The position numbers and the translations under genes were made by a program. The notes beneath the pieces are model-generated. The model ran no database searches. It was not told where the DNA came from and saw only the letters and a program-made list of their open reading frames with translations. Source: Haplosporangium gracile (taxonomy: Eukaryota; Mortierellomycota; Mortierellomycetes; Mortierellales; Mortierellaceae). From it: DNA of 25,896 nucleotides. The stretch covers positions 161,791-187,686 of the forward strand of contig JAAAUF010000002.1 in NCBI GenBank assembly GCA_015499985.1, given 5' to 3'. Positions 9,961-19,112 of this stretch are shown here, piece by piece. Numbering within the stretch: position 1 is the first letter of the stretch; every line of letters starts with the position of its first letter.

Positions 9961-10200
9961 ATGGATTCCACTGGATGGGCGATCTTCTCTTTCTATGATG
10001 CTGTAAGGGCCGTGGAAGCTCGATTTGTTTTATTAATGCATTGATCGTGCGCGCAGCTGGTTCGAAAAAAACTAGGGACAGGAATTGAAGTCAAGTTCAA
10101 CGCTATCCAATCTGCTACAAGCATGATCAAAACCAGTGTGCTTTTTTTGATCGAGAGAAATGATGTGACGCTGTCAACTTCGCGTAATGCTGTTACCTAG
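9961..10200 (+). CDS. Candidate small spliced protein or gene fragment, 61 aa
   Basis: Exon 1 is 9961-10002 (MDSTGWAIFSFYDA) and exon 2 is 10057-10200 (begins LVRKKLGTGIEVKFNAIQSA), separated by a 54-nt intron with a GTAAGG donor, a TTAAT branch-like site and a GCGCAG acceptor. The join is phase 0 and ends at a TAG. Composition is protein-like with no low-complexity run. No domain was recognised. A CTAG directly before GTGTACATGG could itself be an acceptor, so this may be the tail of a longer decayed gene. Confidence 0.3.
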
Positions 10201-10574
10201 CATAAAGAGAAAGGGCCTTTCCCAATGCTGTTGATCAGTTTTATCACCCTCTTCTCTCCATCGAGAGGCATATTTCTGTCGCCTCTCACATATGAGTGCC
10301 GCATTCCACCTCAACCACCAATCAACCTTCCTTCCTCCTCCCGTAGACAATTTTGTGCCAGATCATTATCCATTTGTTCATAACTACACCAACTTTGTCC
10401 TCAACTTTTTCCTTACTTTTAACGCGACAAAATGTATATCTCCAGATATACAATCGATTGTCGGTCCTACCTTTTGCATGGAGCTCTTTGTATCGCTACC
10501 CAGACAAAAAAAAAAAAAAACAAAAGATTTCCAAACTGTAGCTCATGAATACACAAGAACTCGAGTACTAACTT

Positions 10575-11100
10575 GATTTTTTTGCGAACCTGGACCAGAT
10601 TTCACAAGAGCTGTTCTGCATTGTCTGCAAAGAGATTCTGTTGAAACCTGTCCGCGTATCATGCAAGGAGGACCATGTTTTCTGTAAGAACTGCTTTTAA
10701 CAGGAGCGTGGATGAGTTGTACGACGGCACCTCACACCTGCAGCAAATCCAACACCATAAGGAACAGCAGAACCTCGCAGCCCTTGCTGGCCTCTGCCCG
10801 TTTCCACTGCTGGAAGCATCAGGTGATGATGACTCTAGCACAGACCGCATGGATTTACTGCCACTGAACTCTCCCCCCCCATGTTTTTCTTGAGGTAAGC
10901 ATTCTGTCCTGAATTGAAGTGAGGCAACCCCTTAAAGCAAGTTTCGATATAGGCTAAGAGAAGATTGTTCCATAACGATGATGTACTTTTTTTTATGCGA
11001 CTGATCCTACCTATCCCGCACACTGCCCAACGTCAATGAGCGCAACATGTCACTGGATTAACGCTCTTCAGGAGGTCGAGGACCGCCTAAGCAGTGTAAG
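10575..11100 (+). pseudogene. Decayed RING-finger (TRAF-like E3) gene fragment
   Basis: At 10617-10697 the frame reads CIVCKEILLKPVRVSCKEDH followed by VFCKNCF, giving ligands C-x2-C-x11-C-x3-H-x2-C-x2-C, the first six of a C3HC4 RING. A TAA at 10698-10700 then stops the frame before the last Cys pair. In another frame NRSVDELYDG follows, and near 11030-11095 two overlapping frames carry LPNVNERN and WINALQEVEDRLSS, ending at a GTAAGT. That order recalls TRAF-type zinc-finger proteins. RING proteins of this kind usually act as ubiquitin ligases, but this copy appears broken. The RING call is good. The TRAF call is tentative. Confidence 0.5.
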
Positions 11101-11282
11101 TCTACATGTTCTTTTGAGATTGTCCTGTTGCTGGGATCTATGAAAACGAGTCTTATCTTGCGTATCTTCACATCCTTGTTGGCGTCACTAAGCACGACTT
11201 TACTCTCCATCTCAATGCCTCTTGTAGTATCAAAGGAAATGCACTTGATCTCACCAGTCATATCAAACCATTGCTTCTACTC

Positions 11283-11926
11283 CACATCACACGGAGTCAC
11301 ATTATGTCCCCTCATCATCCTCAACCTATGGCCAAAGCATTGCAACGCATGTTGGAGCCCGTCACGAGCATCGCCAAACCAGCCGACCCAGCCCATACAA
11401 TCGAAAGACGCGTTCTGGCTCTTATCCTTCGGTACACTCACCCTTCGCAGCCCTTCTCGCCCATAAAAAGAACCTGCATAACGGGAGACCTAATGTGCCC
11501 AAGTGGATAGAAAGCGTTCATTCAAGTGGTGATTGCGAGGCCGTTCGGCGCGACACTGATGTGAGCACTCCTGAAAATGAAGGTAGGAAGGGACTCGATT
11601 CGGTGAATGGCGACAGGATGACTATGTCAAAGACAAGGAGCTCGAGTCCTCGTCGCCTATGGACCCATTACCATCGAGGCAAGATTGTCTGTCCAGAATC
11701 ATCCTCCCAAATCAAGGGTTCTTTGTCATTGACGCGGACGCCTATCAGGTCTGACAAACGATATGTTGGAAGAGTGCGAACTTCGTTTGTTGGATCTCAG
11801 TCCCAAGGCATATATACAAACTGCTGTACACTCATCAATCAAGAAAGCGAATCGACTTTTGCGCCAAAAAGTGTTCATTGCCGTGTTGTTTTGTGCGCCA
11901 AGTGTCAACAATGCCCTCTAGTAAGG
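11283..11926 (+). pseudogene. Frameshifted remnant of an unknown gene
   Basis: Four consecutive protein-like segments run in the same direction but in different frames. They are about 11310-11450 (KALQRMLEPVTSIAKPADPA), 11453-11590 (ALLAHKKNLHNGRPNVPKWI), 11589-11750 (contains GEWRQDDYVKDKEL and ILPNQGFFVIDADAYQ), and 11751-11926 (LTNDMLEECELRLLDLSPKA, ending VNNAL-stop). One of the frame changes might be an intron, since a GTAGGA lies near 11581, but not all can be. No domain was recognised. It may continue the RING relic upstream or be separate. Confidence 0.35.
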
Positions 11927-11992
11927 CCCGTCTGCCTAGAGAGTCTGGACTGTGTTCAGCATCTCTCTTTTGATCTTGTTACTCTTTTTTTT

Positions 11993-12002
11993 NNNNNNNN
12001 NN
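11993..12002. other. Assembly gap (10 N)
   Basis: Ten N separate a T run on the left from a long A-rich tract on the right. The placeholder length is probably not the true gap size. Any reading frame across it is meaningless. Confidence 0.95.
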
Positions 12003-12119
12003 CAAAAAAAAAAAAAGAAAAAAAAGAAAAAAATAGTGAGCTCGGGGTCAAAAAAGATGTTTCCTTTCCTTCTTTTCTCATTATCTTTTTTTGCGTCCTT
12101 TTATCAAATCCACTCAACG

Positions 12120-12283
12120 CAGCCCTCTTTATTTCTTTCTCTCTCTCTTCCTTCTCTCATCTCTTTTCTCATTCCCTCTCTTTCTCCTTTTCTTTCCTCA
12201 TCCCTCTCATCTCTCTCATCCCTACACTTCACTCCTCTCACCTCTCACACCCTCATCCCTCACCCTCACACACATATATACAA
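12120..12283 (+). promoter_or_regulatory. Pyrimidine-rich leader of the WW-domain gene
   Basis: About 150 nt of CT-rich sequence (TCTCTCTCTTCC-type) ends in CACACATATATACAA immediately before the ATG at 12284. The same arrangement precedes the NOP53 start codon, which supports this ATG and suggests a shared core-promoter or leader type. Confidence 0.45.
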
Positions 12284-13793
12284 ATGGAAGCTCCCTTACC
12301 CGAAGGATGGTATGTCTTACCTTTTCTTCTGTTTCTCCTGTGAACAAATCAAGCCAAGCACCCAAAGCAAAGGATATCAAGGGACACCCACCCCACATGC
12401 TCGTTTCTATCACCCCAGCCTTTTTATTTTTACGCAGGAATAATAACACCTTTTTACAAGCCTCCTTCACGCCGAGAAGCTGACTAACTCGTTCTTTTCA
12501 ACCTCTCGTATTCTCTCGTTAATAGGATCTCACAGTTTGATCCCACCCACAAGCGTAACTTCTATGTCTGTAAGTTATCTTTTTTTGCTTTTCTTGCGAA
12601 GCAGGACGTTCAAGAGAGAGAAAAAGGGGGGGGTGAAGTGGATAGGTAAAAATAACTTGACCGAAGCAGCGATGTTACTAGTCTCTTGGCATTGGGCAGG
12701 ACAAACAAAACGATTCGTGGCCGGGGGTTTTTTCTCTTACTCACGCCTCATCTCTCGATACTCACGCACTCTTTCTCACTTTCTTACAAACAAAAACAAC
12801 AGACACGGCAACAGGCAAGACTCAATGGGAACACCCCGGCGCAGGAAATCCCCCTCCCCCATACTCAGCAGCACCAGGAGCAACCCCTCCCGTAGCCACG
12901 TCAACAGCAACACCAGTACCTACAGCTATCCCCGTTCCCGTCCCAACCTCAGCAACCCCAGGAGCAACAGCTGACAGGGGCTTCCCCGGCATACCTCATA
13001 TGCCCGGTATGCCTCATATTCCCGGTATGCCTCATATTCCCGGTATGCCTGGCGCTGCACCCCATAGCCCCTACGGACATGCTGCCCCACCCCCCGGTGC
13101 CTATGGAGTTTCCCCCGCTCCCTATGGCGCTGCTCCATCCCCTTATGGCGCTGCTCCCTCTCCTTACGGTACACCACCACCACCACACGGTGCTCCTTAT
13201 GGAGCTTCCCCTTATGGCACACCTGCCCCTTACCCTGCTTACCCACCTAGCCCCTACGGCGCTCATCCTCCCCCAGCAGCAGCGGGATACCCTGGAGCTG
13301 CCCATTCTCCTTACGGCGCACACCCACCACCTGCCGCCTATGGAGCTCACCACCCACCTGCCGCAACCAGCCACGGCATGCCTATGGGCGGACTTGCAGC
13401 CGGAGGATTGGCCGTCGGTGCTGCTGCCCTTGTTGGAGGTCTCCTTGCAGGCAAGTCTCACCATGGCGGTCATCATGGCGGTCATCATGGCGGTGGATTT
13501 ATGCATGCCCCCCCTGTCGCCCATGTAATGCCCTTTGGTCATCACGGAGGATACCACGGACACCATGGAAAGCACTTTAAGCACAATAAGCACTATAAGC
13601 ATCATAAGCATAACAAGCACCACTATGGCGGATATGGGCACCACGGACACAAGCACCACAAGCACCACGTAAGTTCCCTCTCTTTTTACTTGTGTGGATA
13701 GTATGTTTTGTTGTTCAGTCCCAGGGCGTGGTTGAATGTTTTGCACTAATTATCGACTTTGTTTGGCTTTCTCTTCTATAGAAATGGTTCTAA
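12284..13793 (+). CDS. WW-domain protein with Pro/Tyr/Gly-rich and His/Lys-rich tail (315 aa)
   Basis: Four exons: 12284-12309, 12526-12569, 12803-13668 and 13782-13793. Introns of 216, 233 and 113 nt have GTATGT, GTAAGT and GTAAGT donors, and phases match throughout. Spliced, the N-terminus is a complete WW domain (residues about 5-35: LPEGW, central FYVY, TATGKTQWEHP), with Trp9 and Trp32 22-23 apart and Pro35. WW domains bind proline-rich ligands. Next come Ala/Pro/Thr-rich sequence, three to four PGMPHI repeats, many PYGA-type repeats, a Gly/Ala-rich hydrophobic stretch (GGLAAGGLAVGAAALVGGLL) that could insert in membrane or self-associate, HHGG repeats, and a His/Lys-rich tail. The last exon encodes only Lys-Trp-Phe and the stop. 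The partner is unknown; the protein's own Pro-Tyr segments could be WW ligands (inference). Confidence 0.8.
12986..13051 (+). repeat. 18-nt coding repeat (PGMPHI)
   Basis: Three full 18-nt units of CCCGGTATGCCTCATATT type plus a partial fourth unit lie in exon 3 of the WW-domain gene and encode Pro-Gly-Met-Pro-His-Ile. Confidence 0.85.
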
Positions 13794-14136
13794 TGGTTGT
13801 CTACAGCCTTTGTATTCTTTGACCGGACACACTGACATACCAACTGCCGGTATTTTTGCCATGAGAATATATTTCTGAAAACGGGAGGAGCAGAAAGAAG
13901 GGCGAACCGACACATCAAATTCTTTCAAGGAGAAGGAGAAGGAAGGAGGAGGTGGGATGGATTCTCACACCATTCCCACCTGCAGGCACGAGCAACAAGC
14001 ACGACATACGCATGCACACATCCTTTCCCCTTTATCTTTGTTATCTTGAGAAAAGGAGGTTCAACCTTTTACTTCCAACTCCTTCGTTTTTTTTTTTTTT
14101 TTTTTTGTTTCCTCTGTACTTTTTCGCCTAAATATG

Positions 14137-14142
14137 AATAAA
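14137..14142 (+). terminator. Polyadenylation signal candidate (AATAAA) of the WW-domain gene
   Basis: An AATAAA hexamer lies about 340 nt after the WW-domain stop codon and shortly after a 19-20-nt T run (about 14088-14106). The convergent minus-strand gene ends at 14205, so the two 3' ends nearly abut. Confidence 0.45.
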
Positions 14143-14204
14143 CATCATGTTTAATACCCCCAATAATACAAGTTCTAATGATTTTTTAAAATACTAGTTG
14201 ATGG

Positions 14205-16072
14205 TTACTCGAGTTCTCCGCCCTTGCCTCCAATCCCTCCTTCCTTTCCTTCTTCTTCTTCCTCCCCTCCACTTTTCTTCTTCTCCTCCTTCCTTTTCCT
14301 CCCTGTCATCACCCCCCTCACAACCTTCTCCCGTCCCTCCCTAACAACCTTCTCCCTCTCCTCCTTCCTCTTCTTCTCCCCTGCCATTTTCGCCTTGACC
14401 CCATAAGCATACATGACCATCCCCCAAACATCCCTCATCTGACCCATAGAGCTCTTCACAAGCACCACCGCATCCGGCCTCATCACCGAGTCCTTGATCC
14501 TTGTAAGCCCCCGGAGTTGTGATCCGTCTGTGAAGGACGATTTGTAGAGGGTGCAGATTCGGTAGGTCGGGGAGAACGTCCTATAGAGGAATGCGGTTGT
14601 GGCATCTTTTGTTGAAAGAAGAGAGGAGTGGAGGAATTGGGTAGTGGATGCGAGGGTTATTGTGGAGGCTTGCGGGAAGAAAGTTATGAAGCGAGCTGGG
14701 AGAGATTGCGGGGGGCTTTTGTTGGTGGTTGAAGGTGTGGTTGTGGTGGCTGTGGCTATGGCTGTGGGTGTGGCTGTGGCTGTGGCAAGGGTGTGGTTGG
14801 TGATGGCGCTGTCCATGCTGCTGCTGCTGCTGTTGCTGTTGACAAGAGAGTCGGAGTTGTTGATAGATTCAGCAGACCCTTGCAGCTCACCACCACTACC
14901 ACCAGAAGACAAGGCTGCAGACGCAGATGCTCCTCCTCCCAAAGCCTCATGCTCTCTTGCAATATGACTCGCAACTGCAGCCGTCGCAGCCGTAGCGATC
15001 GATGGCGAAATAATCGCCCCTCCTACTCCTAATCCTCCTACTGTATTCCCAGACGTCGGAGAAGACGCCTCTGCGTGATCCTCGTTCCTTGATCCAAAGC
15101 GGGTGGAAGGTCTGGTTGCAGCAGTGACGGGCTCTGGAGTGGTTGCGTAGTACATCCAGTTGAAAGTTGTTGCGTAATATATATTATTGTTATTGTGGCT
15201 GTTGTTCGTGGTCATTAGTTGATGAGTGTTGGATGCTGTTGTCGAGGATCCAGGTGCCGTTAGAGAGGGCGATCCTGGTGCTGACCCCGATCCGGTTGTG
15301 CTACCAGTAATAGAGCCAGACGCCAATCCTGTCGGCGTATTCTCTTGTTGTTCGCCGCTTGCTCCCGAAGTTCTGCTTGAAGTCATGGCTATGTTATATT
15401 AACGATAAAAAAAAAAGAAAGCAGAGAAGTAAGTATCAAAGCAGAAACGGATCAGAGGTATATTTTTGTTGCTGTGGGAATAGAGACCCATGCATATTCG
15501 TCATTTTTTGTATTTTTTTCGCTTTGTTCGTTTGGTACGACGCCTTTTGATCGACTCCCTTTTTTTTCATCCCAGAAATGCAGTAGATTGTGGATTTGTG
15601 GGGAAAGGGGGGAGGGGAAAGGCTGTTTATCTTTACCTTCTTCTAAGGCAACGTCAATACTCCTCCTCGTCCGTGGGAGGTGGTATAAATTGTGCTTCAA
15701 ATAAAGCTCGTCATGGGTTGTCGTGGAGGAGGTCTGGACAAGACATTTCAACCAGTCAATTGCGTTCTGGGGTTGTGACACCCCCGCTAAGGATTTGCAG
15801 TAGCTGTTTCTGAGCAATGAGAACATCTTCCTCTTTGCTGCCTTCATGTCCTCCAGTGCTGCATCCGATCCTGCTCCTAGTCCTGATCCAGCAGCGACGG
15901 TGGCAGAGGCGAGAAGAGCGGGGGATGGGGGAGAGAGGGAAGAGGAAGACGGAAGAGAGAGGAGGAGAGAGTCGATGTTGCCCTCTGCTTGTGGTTCCAA
16001 GGCCAAGGCCCAAATGAGAGGATCGGTGCGTCGTACGACCTCACACCAACTCTTGAGGACCGCGGTGTCCAT
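14205..16072 (-). CDS. Ser/Thr/Gly-rich protein of unknown function (539 aa)
   Basis: Two exons: 16072-15637 and 15388-14205, with a 248-nt intron (GTAAAG donor, AACATAG acceptor) and matching phase. The N-terminus looks globular (MDTAVLKSWCEVVRRTDPLI), with a Ser/Pro-rich interruption and a second ordered-looking block (NAIDWLKCLVQTSS). The middle is a long low-complexity Ser/Thr/Gly/Ala region. A conserved-looking block then resembles helices (STKDATTAFLYRTFSPTYRI, then MGQMRDVWGMVMYAYGVKAK). The C-terminus is Lys/Glu-rich and ends in an acidic/Gly tail. No signal peptide or firm transmembrane helix was seen. No family was recognised, and no function is proposed. The exon join is well supported by phase and by both splice sites. 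Confidence 0.7.
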
Positions 16073-16220
16073 CTGGATAAGTTGAATGTATATGGGGAAA
16101 GCGGACGGAGATGTAGAAAAGAAGGGAGGGCAGGGTATAGATTATATCGATAGGGTGAGAGTGCTTTGTTTTCGTTTTCTTTTGATGTGGGTGCAAGGGG
16201 TTTTCAGAGTAAGTGTTGCC

Positions 16221-16252
<32 letters not shown>

Positions 16253-16519
16253 GATGGCGTGAGAAAAAGGAATGGTGGAATGAGTGAATGAAGAAGAGAA
16301 TGGGCCCCCTCTGTCCCTTCTCTTTCCCCACTTCCTGCAAGGGAAAAAAAAAATCTTCATGATCTCTCCCACTCGTTCTATTGTGTGACTGTGTTCCAGG
16401 TGGTTGGTGCTCTTGGTCAAAGCCCAGCCAAGCTCAGCTCAGTCAAACATGAGCAATAACTATTTATTTTAATTTGAAGCGATGAAGAGAGGAAAACGGA
16501 ACAAGAAAGGACAAAGAGA
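16073..16519. promoter_or_regulatory. Upstream region of the 539-aa gene with TTG repeat
   Basis: No gene seen. Eleven perfect TTG units occur at 16221-16253 (CAA on the sense strand), in the likely leader. GCCCAGCC/AGCTCAGCTCAGTC motifs at 16420-16445 are short direct repeats of unknown meaning. Confidence 0.4.
16221..16253. repeat. TTG/CAA trinucleotide repeat (11 units)
   Basis: A perfect 33-nt repeat in the presumed 5' leader of the minus-strand 539-aa gene, about 150 nt before its start codon. Confidence 0.9.
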
Positions 16520-16521
16520 TA

Positions 16522-16622
16522 CACCCGAACCTCTCTTATTCGATGTAGCTGGGATCGACAAAGTCATATCGGCTAAGAAGTGTTATCGGATTAGGGGGGT
16601 TCGGATAAGAGAGGTTCGAGTG
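16522..16622. mobile_element. Short inverted-repeat element (MITE) with TA target duplication
   Basis: The left end reads CACCCGAACCTCTCTTATTC. The right end, reverse-complemented, reads CACTCGAACCTCTCTTATCC. About 20 of 22 terminal bases match. TA flanks both sides (16520-16521 and 16623-16624), giving a 101-bp element. TA duplication and a GAACCTC-type terminus are typical of Tc1/mariner-superfamily elements, especially pogo/Tigger-like ones. No transposase is present, so this would be a non-autonomous copy. It lies between two minus-strand genes, probably in or near the 3' UTR of the 366-aa membrane protein gene. Confidence 0.65.
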
Positions 16623-16721
16623 TACACATTACATTTTATTCTTTTCTTTCTTGTTTGTTCTTCTTATTCTTGGTTGTTGCTGTTGTTGGTTAAAAGAACT
16701 ACAAAAAAAAGCAGACAACTC

Positions 16722-18026
16722 CTACGACTCAATACGGAACACCTTCATTTGCTCAACAAGTGCATCCACCTTCCGCTCCATCCCCACCCTCAACTCATTC
16801 CTCAGCAACTTTACAGTCTTGCCCCATCGTTGAATTCTTGCCCTGGTTCGACGCACCCCCGGAATCGCAGCCACTCCTCCACGACGGATCGCCATCGCTG
16901 CCCATACAAGGCACATCAGCCCACTGACTCCTACTCCTGCAAGGATTTCAAACACCACCAGGTTCTCCATCTCCTTCATTCCTGCTACTCCTCCTCCTGC
17001 ATGGCTCCCTGTTTCTCCTGGGGATGGTGTTGCTTTTGTGTAGGGGACTTGTTGTTTGCTGTGCGTTGAATAGGCAGCATGTGGATGAGAGATGGAAGCT
17101 GTGGTTGCTGTTGTTGAGGTTGTGATTGTGGTTGCTGTGTGTGCCAGGGTCGATAAGAACGACAACACTGAAGACGAAGACGAAGAGGAGGAAGAGGTGA
17201 TGAAGTCGCAGATGGAGGTGGGTCCAGTGGCACACAGCATCCCTTTGTAATACCCCCACACAGACGCCATGACATCTTGCAACAAAAGCGCGTCTTCATT
17301 TCCTTCTACTGCTGGATGCTGTTGACCAATCATCGACGATCCTCCTCCTCCTCTTCCTCCAGGGCTCAATTTGCCAAACGTGGCACCGCCACCTGCACCA
17401 TGTTCCGATCCTGATCCTGGTCCTGATCCGAATACACTCGTCCCATTCAATACATACCCACTTCCATCGCTCCCCGCTTCACCGCCACCTTCTCCATTCA
17501 ATCCAATCGATGCAACCATGCCCAAATAACCACTCAAAAACCTCCGATGGACATCCAAGAGCTGCATGGAAATCAACCAAATCCTAAACAACCATCCCCC
17601 TTGGCCCTGACTGCCAAACGTATACACAAGCATGACCCCCTGGATCTGCAACAGCAACCATCCAAACTGGATTAGGTAGGTCGCCAATGCGAGCGCTTGT
17701 GGGTGGGTCTCTGCGATCCCAGAGATGGTGAGGAGAATGCTAGCGAGGAAGCATCCTGTAGCGTAGGGGAGTAGGGGTACCTAGTTGAAGGGATGAGTGA
17801 TTGGAGATTGGTGGTGAGCCTGGTTGATGCGCATTGGCATTGTACATGCACAGTCAATGTAATATGTAGATACTTGGACCAGGGACGAAGAACACTTTTT
17901 TTTTTTGTGCTCCTATCTATCCTTTTCCCCTATTCCCTCTACTCGTTTGCATTTTGCCCAAAAGAATCAAGGCTTTTTCTTTACCAGACTGTCATCCTTT
18001 TGAAGATGAGAAAACGTTAACAGCAT
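16722..18026 (-). CDS. Multi-pass membrane protein with cytoplasmic helical tail (366 aa)
   Basis: Two exons: 18026-17985 (MLLTFSHLQKDDSL) and 17780-16722, with a 204-nt intron (GTAAAG donor, CAACTAG acceptor) and phase 0. Exon 2 opens directly with a membrane segment (VPLLPYATGCFLASILLTIS, residues 15-37). A second segment follows at about 46-70 (LIQFGWLLLQIQGVMLVYTF), then an amphipathic stretch (WLFRIWLISMQLLDVHRR), a long Gly/Ser-rich loop, Thr-rich sequence and a last helix (288-311, containing VSGLMCLVWAAMAIRR). The C-terminus is a basic, probably helical tail (LLRNELRVGMERKVDALVEQ). The small first exon is inferred from phase, the donor site and the lack of any in-frame ATG near the exon-2 start; an alternative first exon near 18609 is less likely. 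No family was recognised. Confidence 0.6.
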
Positions 18027-19112
18027 CAAATATAGTTTCCTGTTTTGCCGATGGAGAAGGAAGGAAGGAAGAAGAATAGGTGTAGAAAAGAGAGAGTAAA
18101 GGGTAGTGTAGTGCAGTACAGTATGACAGACGGCTGAGAGAAAAGAGAGGGAAGTAGAGGGGAGAAGGATAGAGGGAACAGGAATAAGAAAGGAAGAAGG
18201 TTGGGGTGCGTCCTGTGCTGTCTGTTTTCGGTATTGTCGTTGTGCTAGGCGGGAATGTAAGGGAGAACTGGAAAGTCAGATTTGGTGAAAGGGTAAAAGT
18301 TCTTATTGGGTCGTCTAGGACGGATGGAGGATGAGGTTAAGGACAACGGGAAGAGAGGAAAAAAAAAAAAAAGAATAATAAAGAAGGGAGGAAAGGGATA
18401 AGGATGGTGGAGAAGAAGGAAACAAAAGAGAGGAAAAGAGGGGGAAATGGATTGACTGATGCATTAGGAACGGAGGAGAAGAACAATAGGCCCGATCCAA
18501 CAAAGCCTTTGTTGTTGGGGGATGGGCGAGTGCGGGTGGTCCAGGTTAATACATTTACTGTTGTCGTTATCAAACCAACCAGCAGACACAGACGACAAGC
18601 CATCTTCATATGACCCTTGTTGTCGTTCTCGTTGTTGTGTCATCCACTCACTCGATCAGTCACTCTGCTTGTCCACACACACAGCTGGCTTGTCGCGTGG
18701 ATGGACAGCTCTCAACAAAGACAACACCGTTTGCCCCTTCTCTTTCCATAACATATTCTCCTCTCTGCCCCTTTTTTGCTGTTGTATTGTTGGGTCATAT
18801 TTGTTGTGACCTGTCGATCTGCGCCTGCTAATGGAGAAAGGACTTATCGACGACGACGAAGCACATGTCTGCACTAATGTTGTCTCACCACCCAAAACTA
18901 ATTGTTCGTACAAAAAGAAAAACCTCTTCGCATTGACCAAGCGCATAACACATAAAATCACGGACCAATTGCATAGTGATAAGGCTCCTCCAAGAAGGAT
19001 GATGGCGCCTCTTTTGGATATATATTGTTCATTTATTTTGCCAAGCTCCATCCATGCAGACGGAAGCAAGGAAAAAGAAAAGAAAAGGGAGTGCTGGGAG
19101 AAGGTGATTCGA
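18027..19112. other. Intergenic, no gene seen
   Basis: The left part (to about 18450) is GA-rich on the plus strand, so pyrimidine-rich in the sense of the minus-strand gene it precedes. The right part is downstream of the aldehyde dehydrogenase. A frame at 18337-18609 begins MKMACRLCLLVGLI but dissolves into Phe/Ser runs. Nothing else was supported. Confidence 0.5.

Noticed and set aside
11058..11261. Minus-strand 67-codon frame beginning MTGEIKCISFDTTRG
   Set aside because: Overlaps the plus-strand relic region; no splice context or domain, though composition is not implausible.
11495..12343. 282-codon plus-strand frame
   Set aside because: It crosses the N gap and poly-A tract; only the part before 11590 is a relic segment.
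12949..13746. Minus-strand 265-codon open frame
   Set aside because: Antisense to the repeat-rich third exon of the WW-domain gene; composition follows the repeats.
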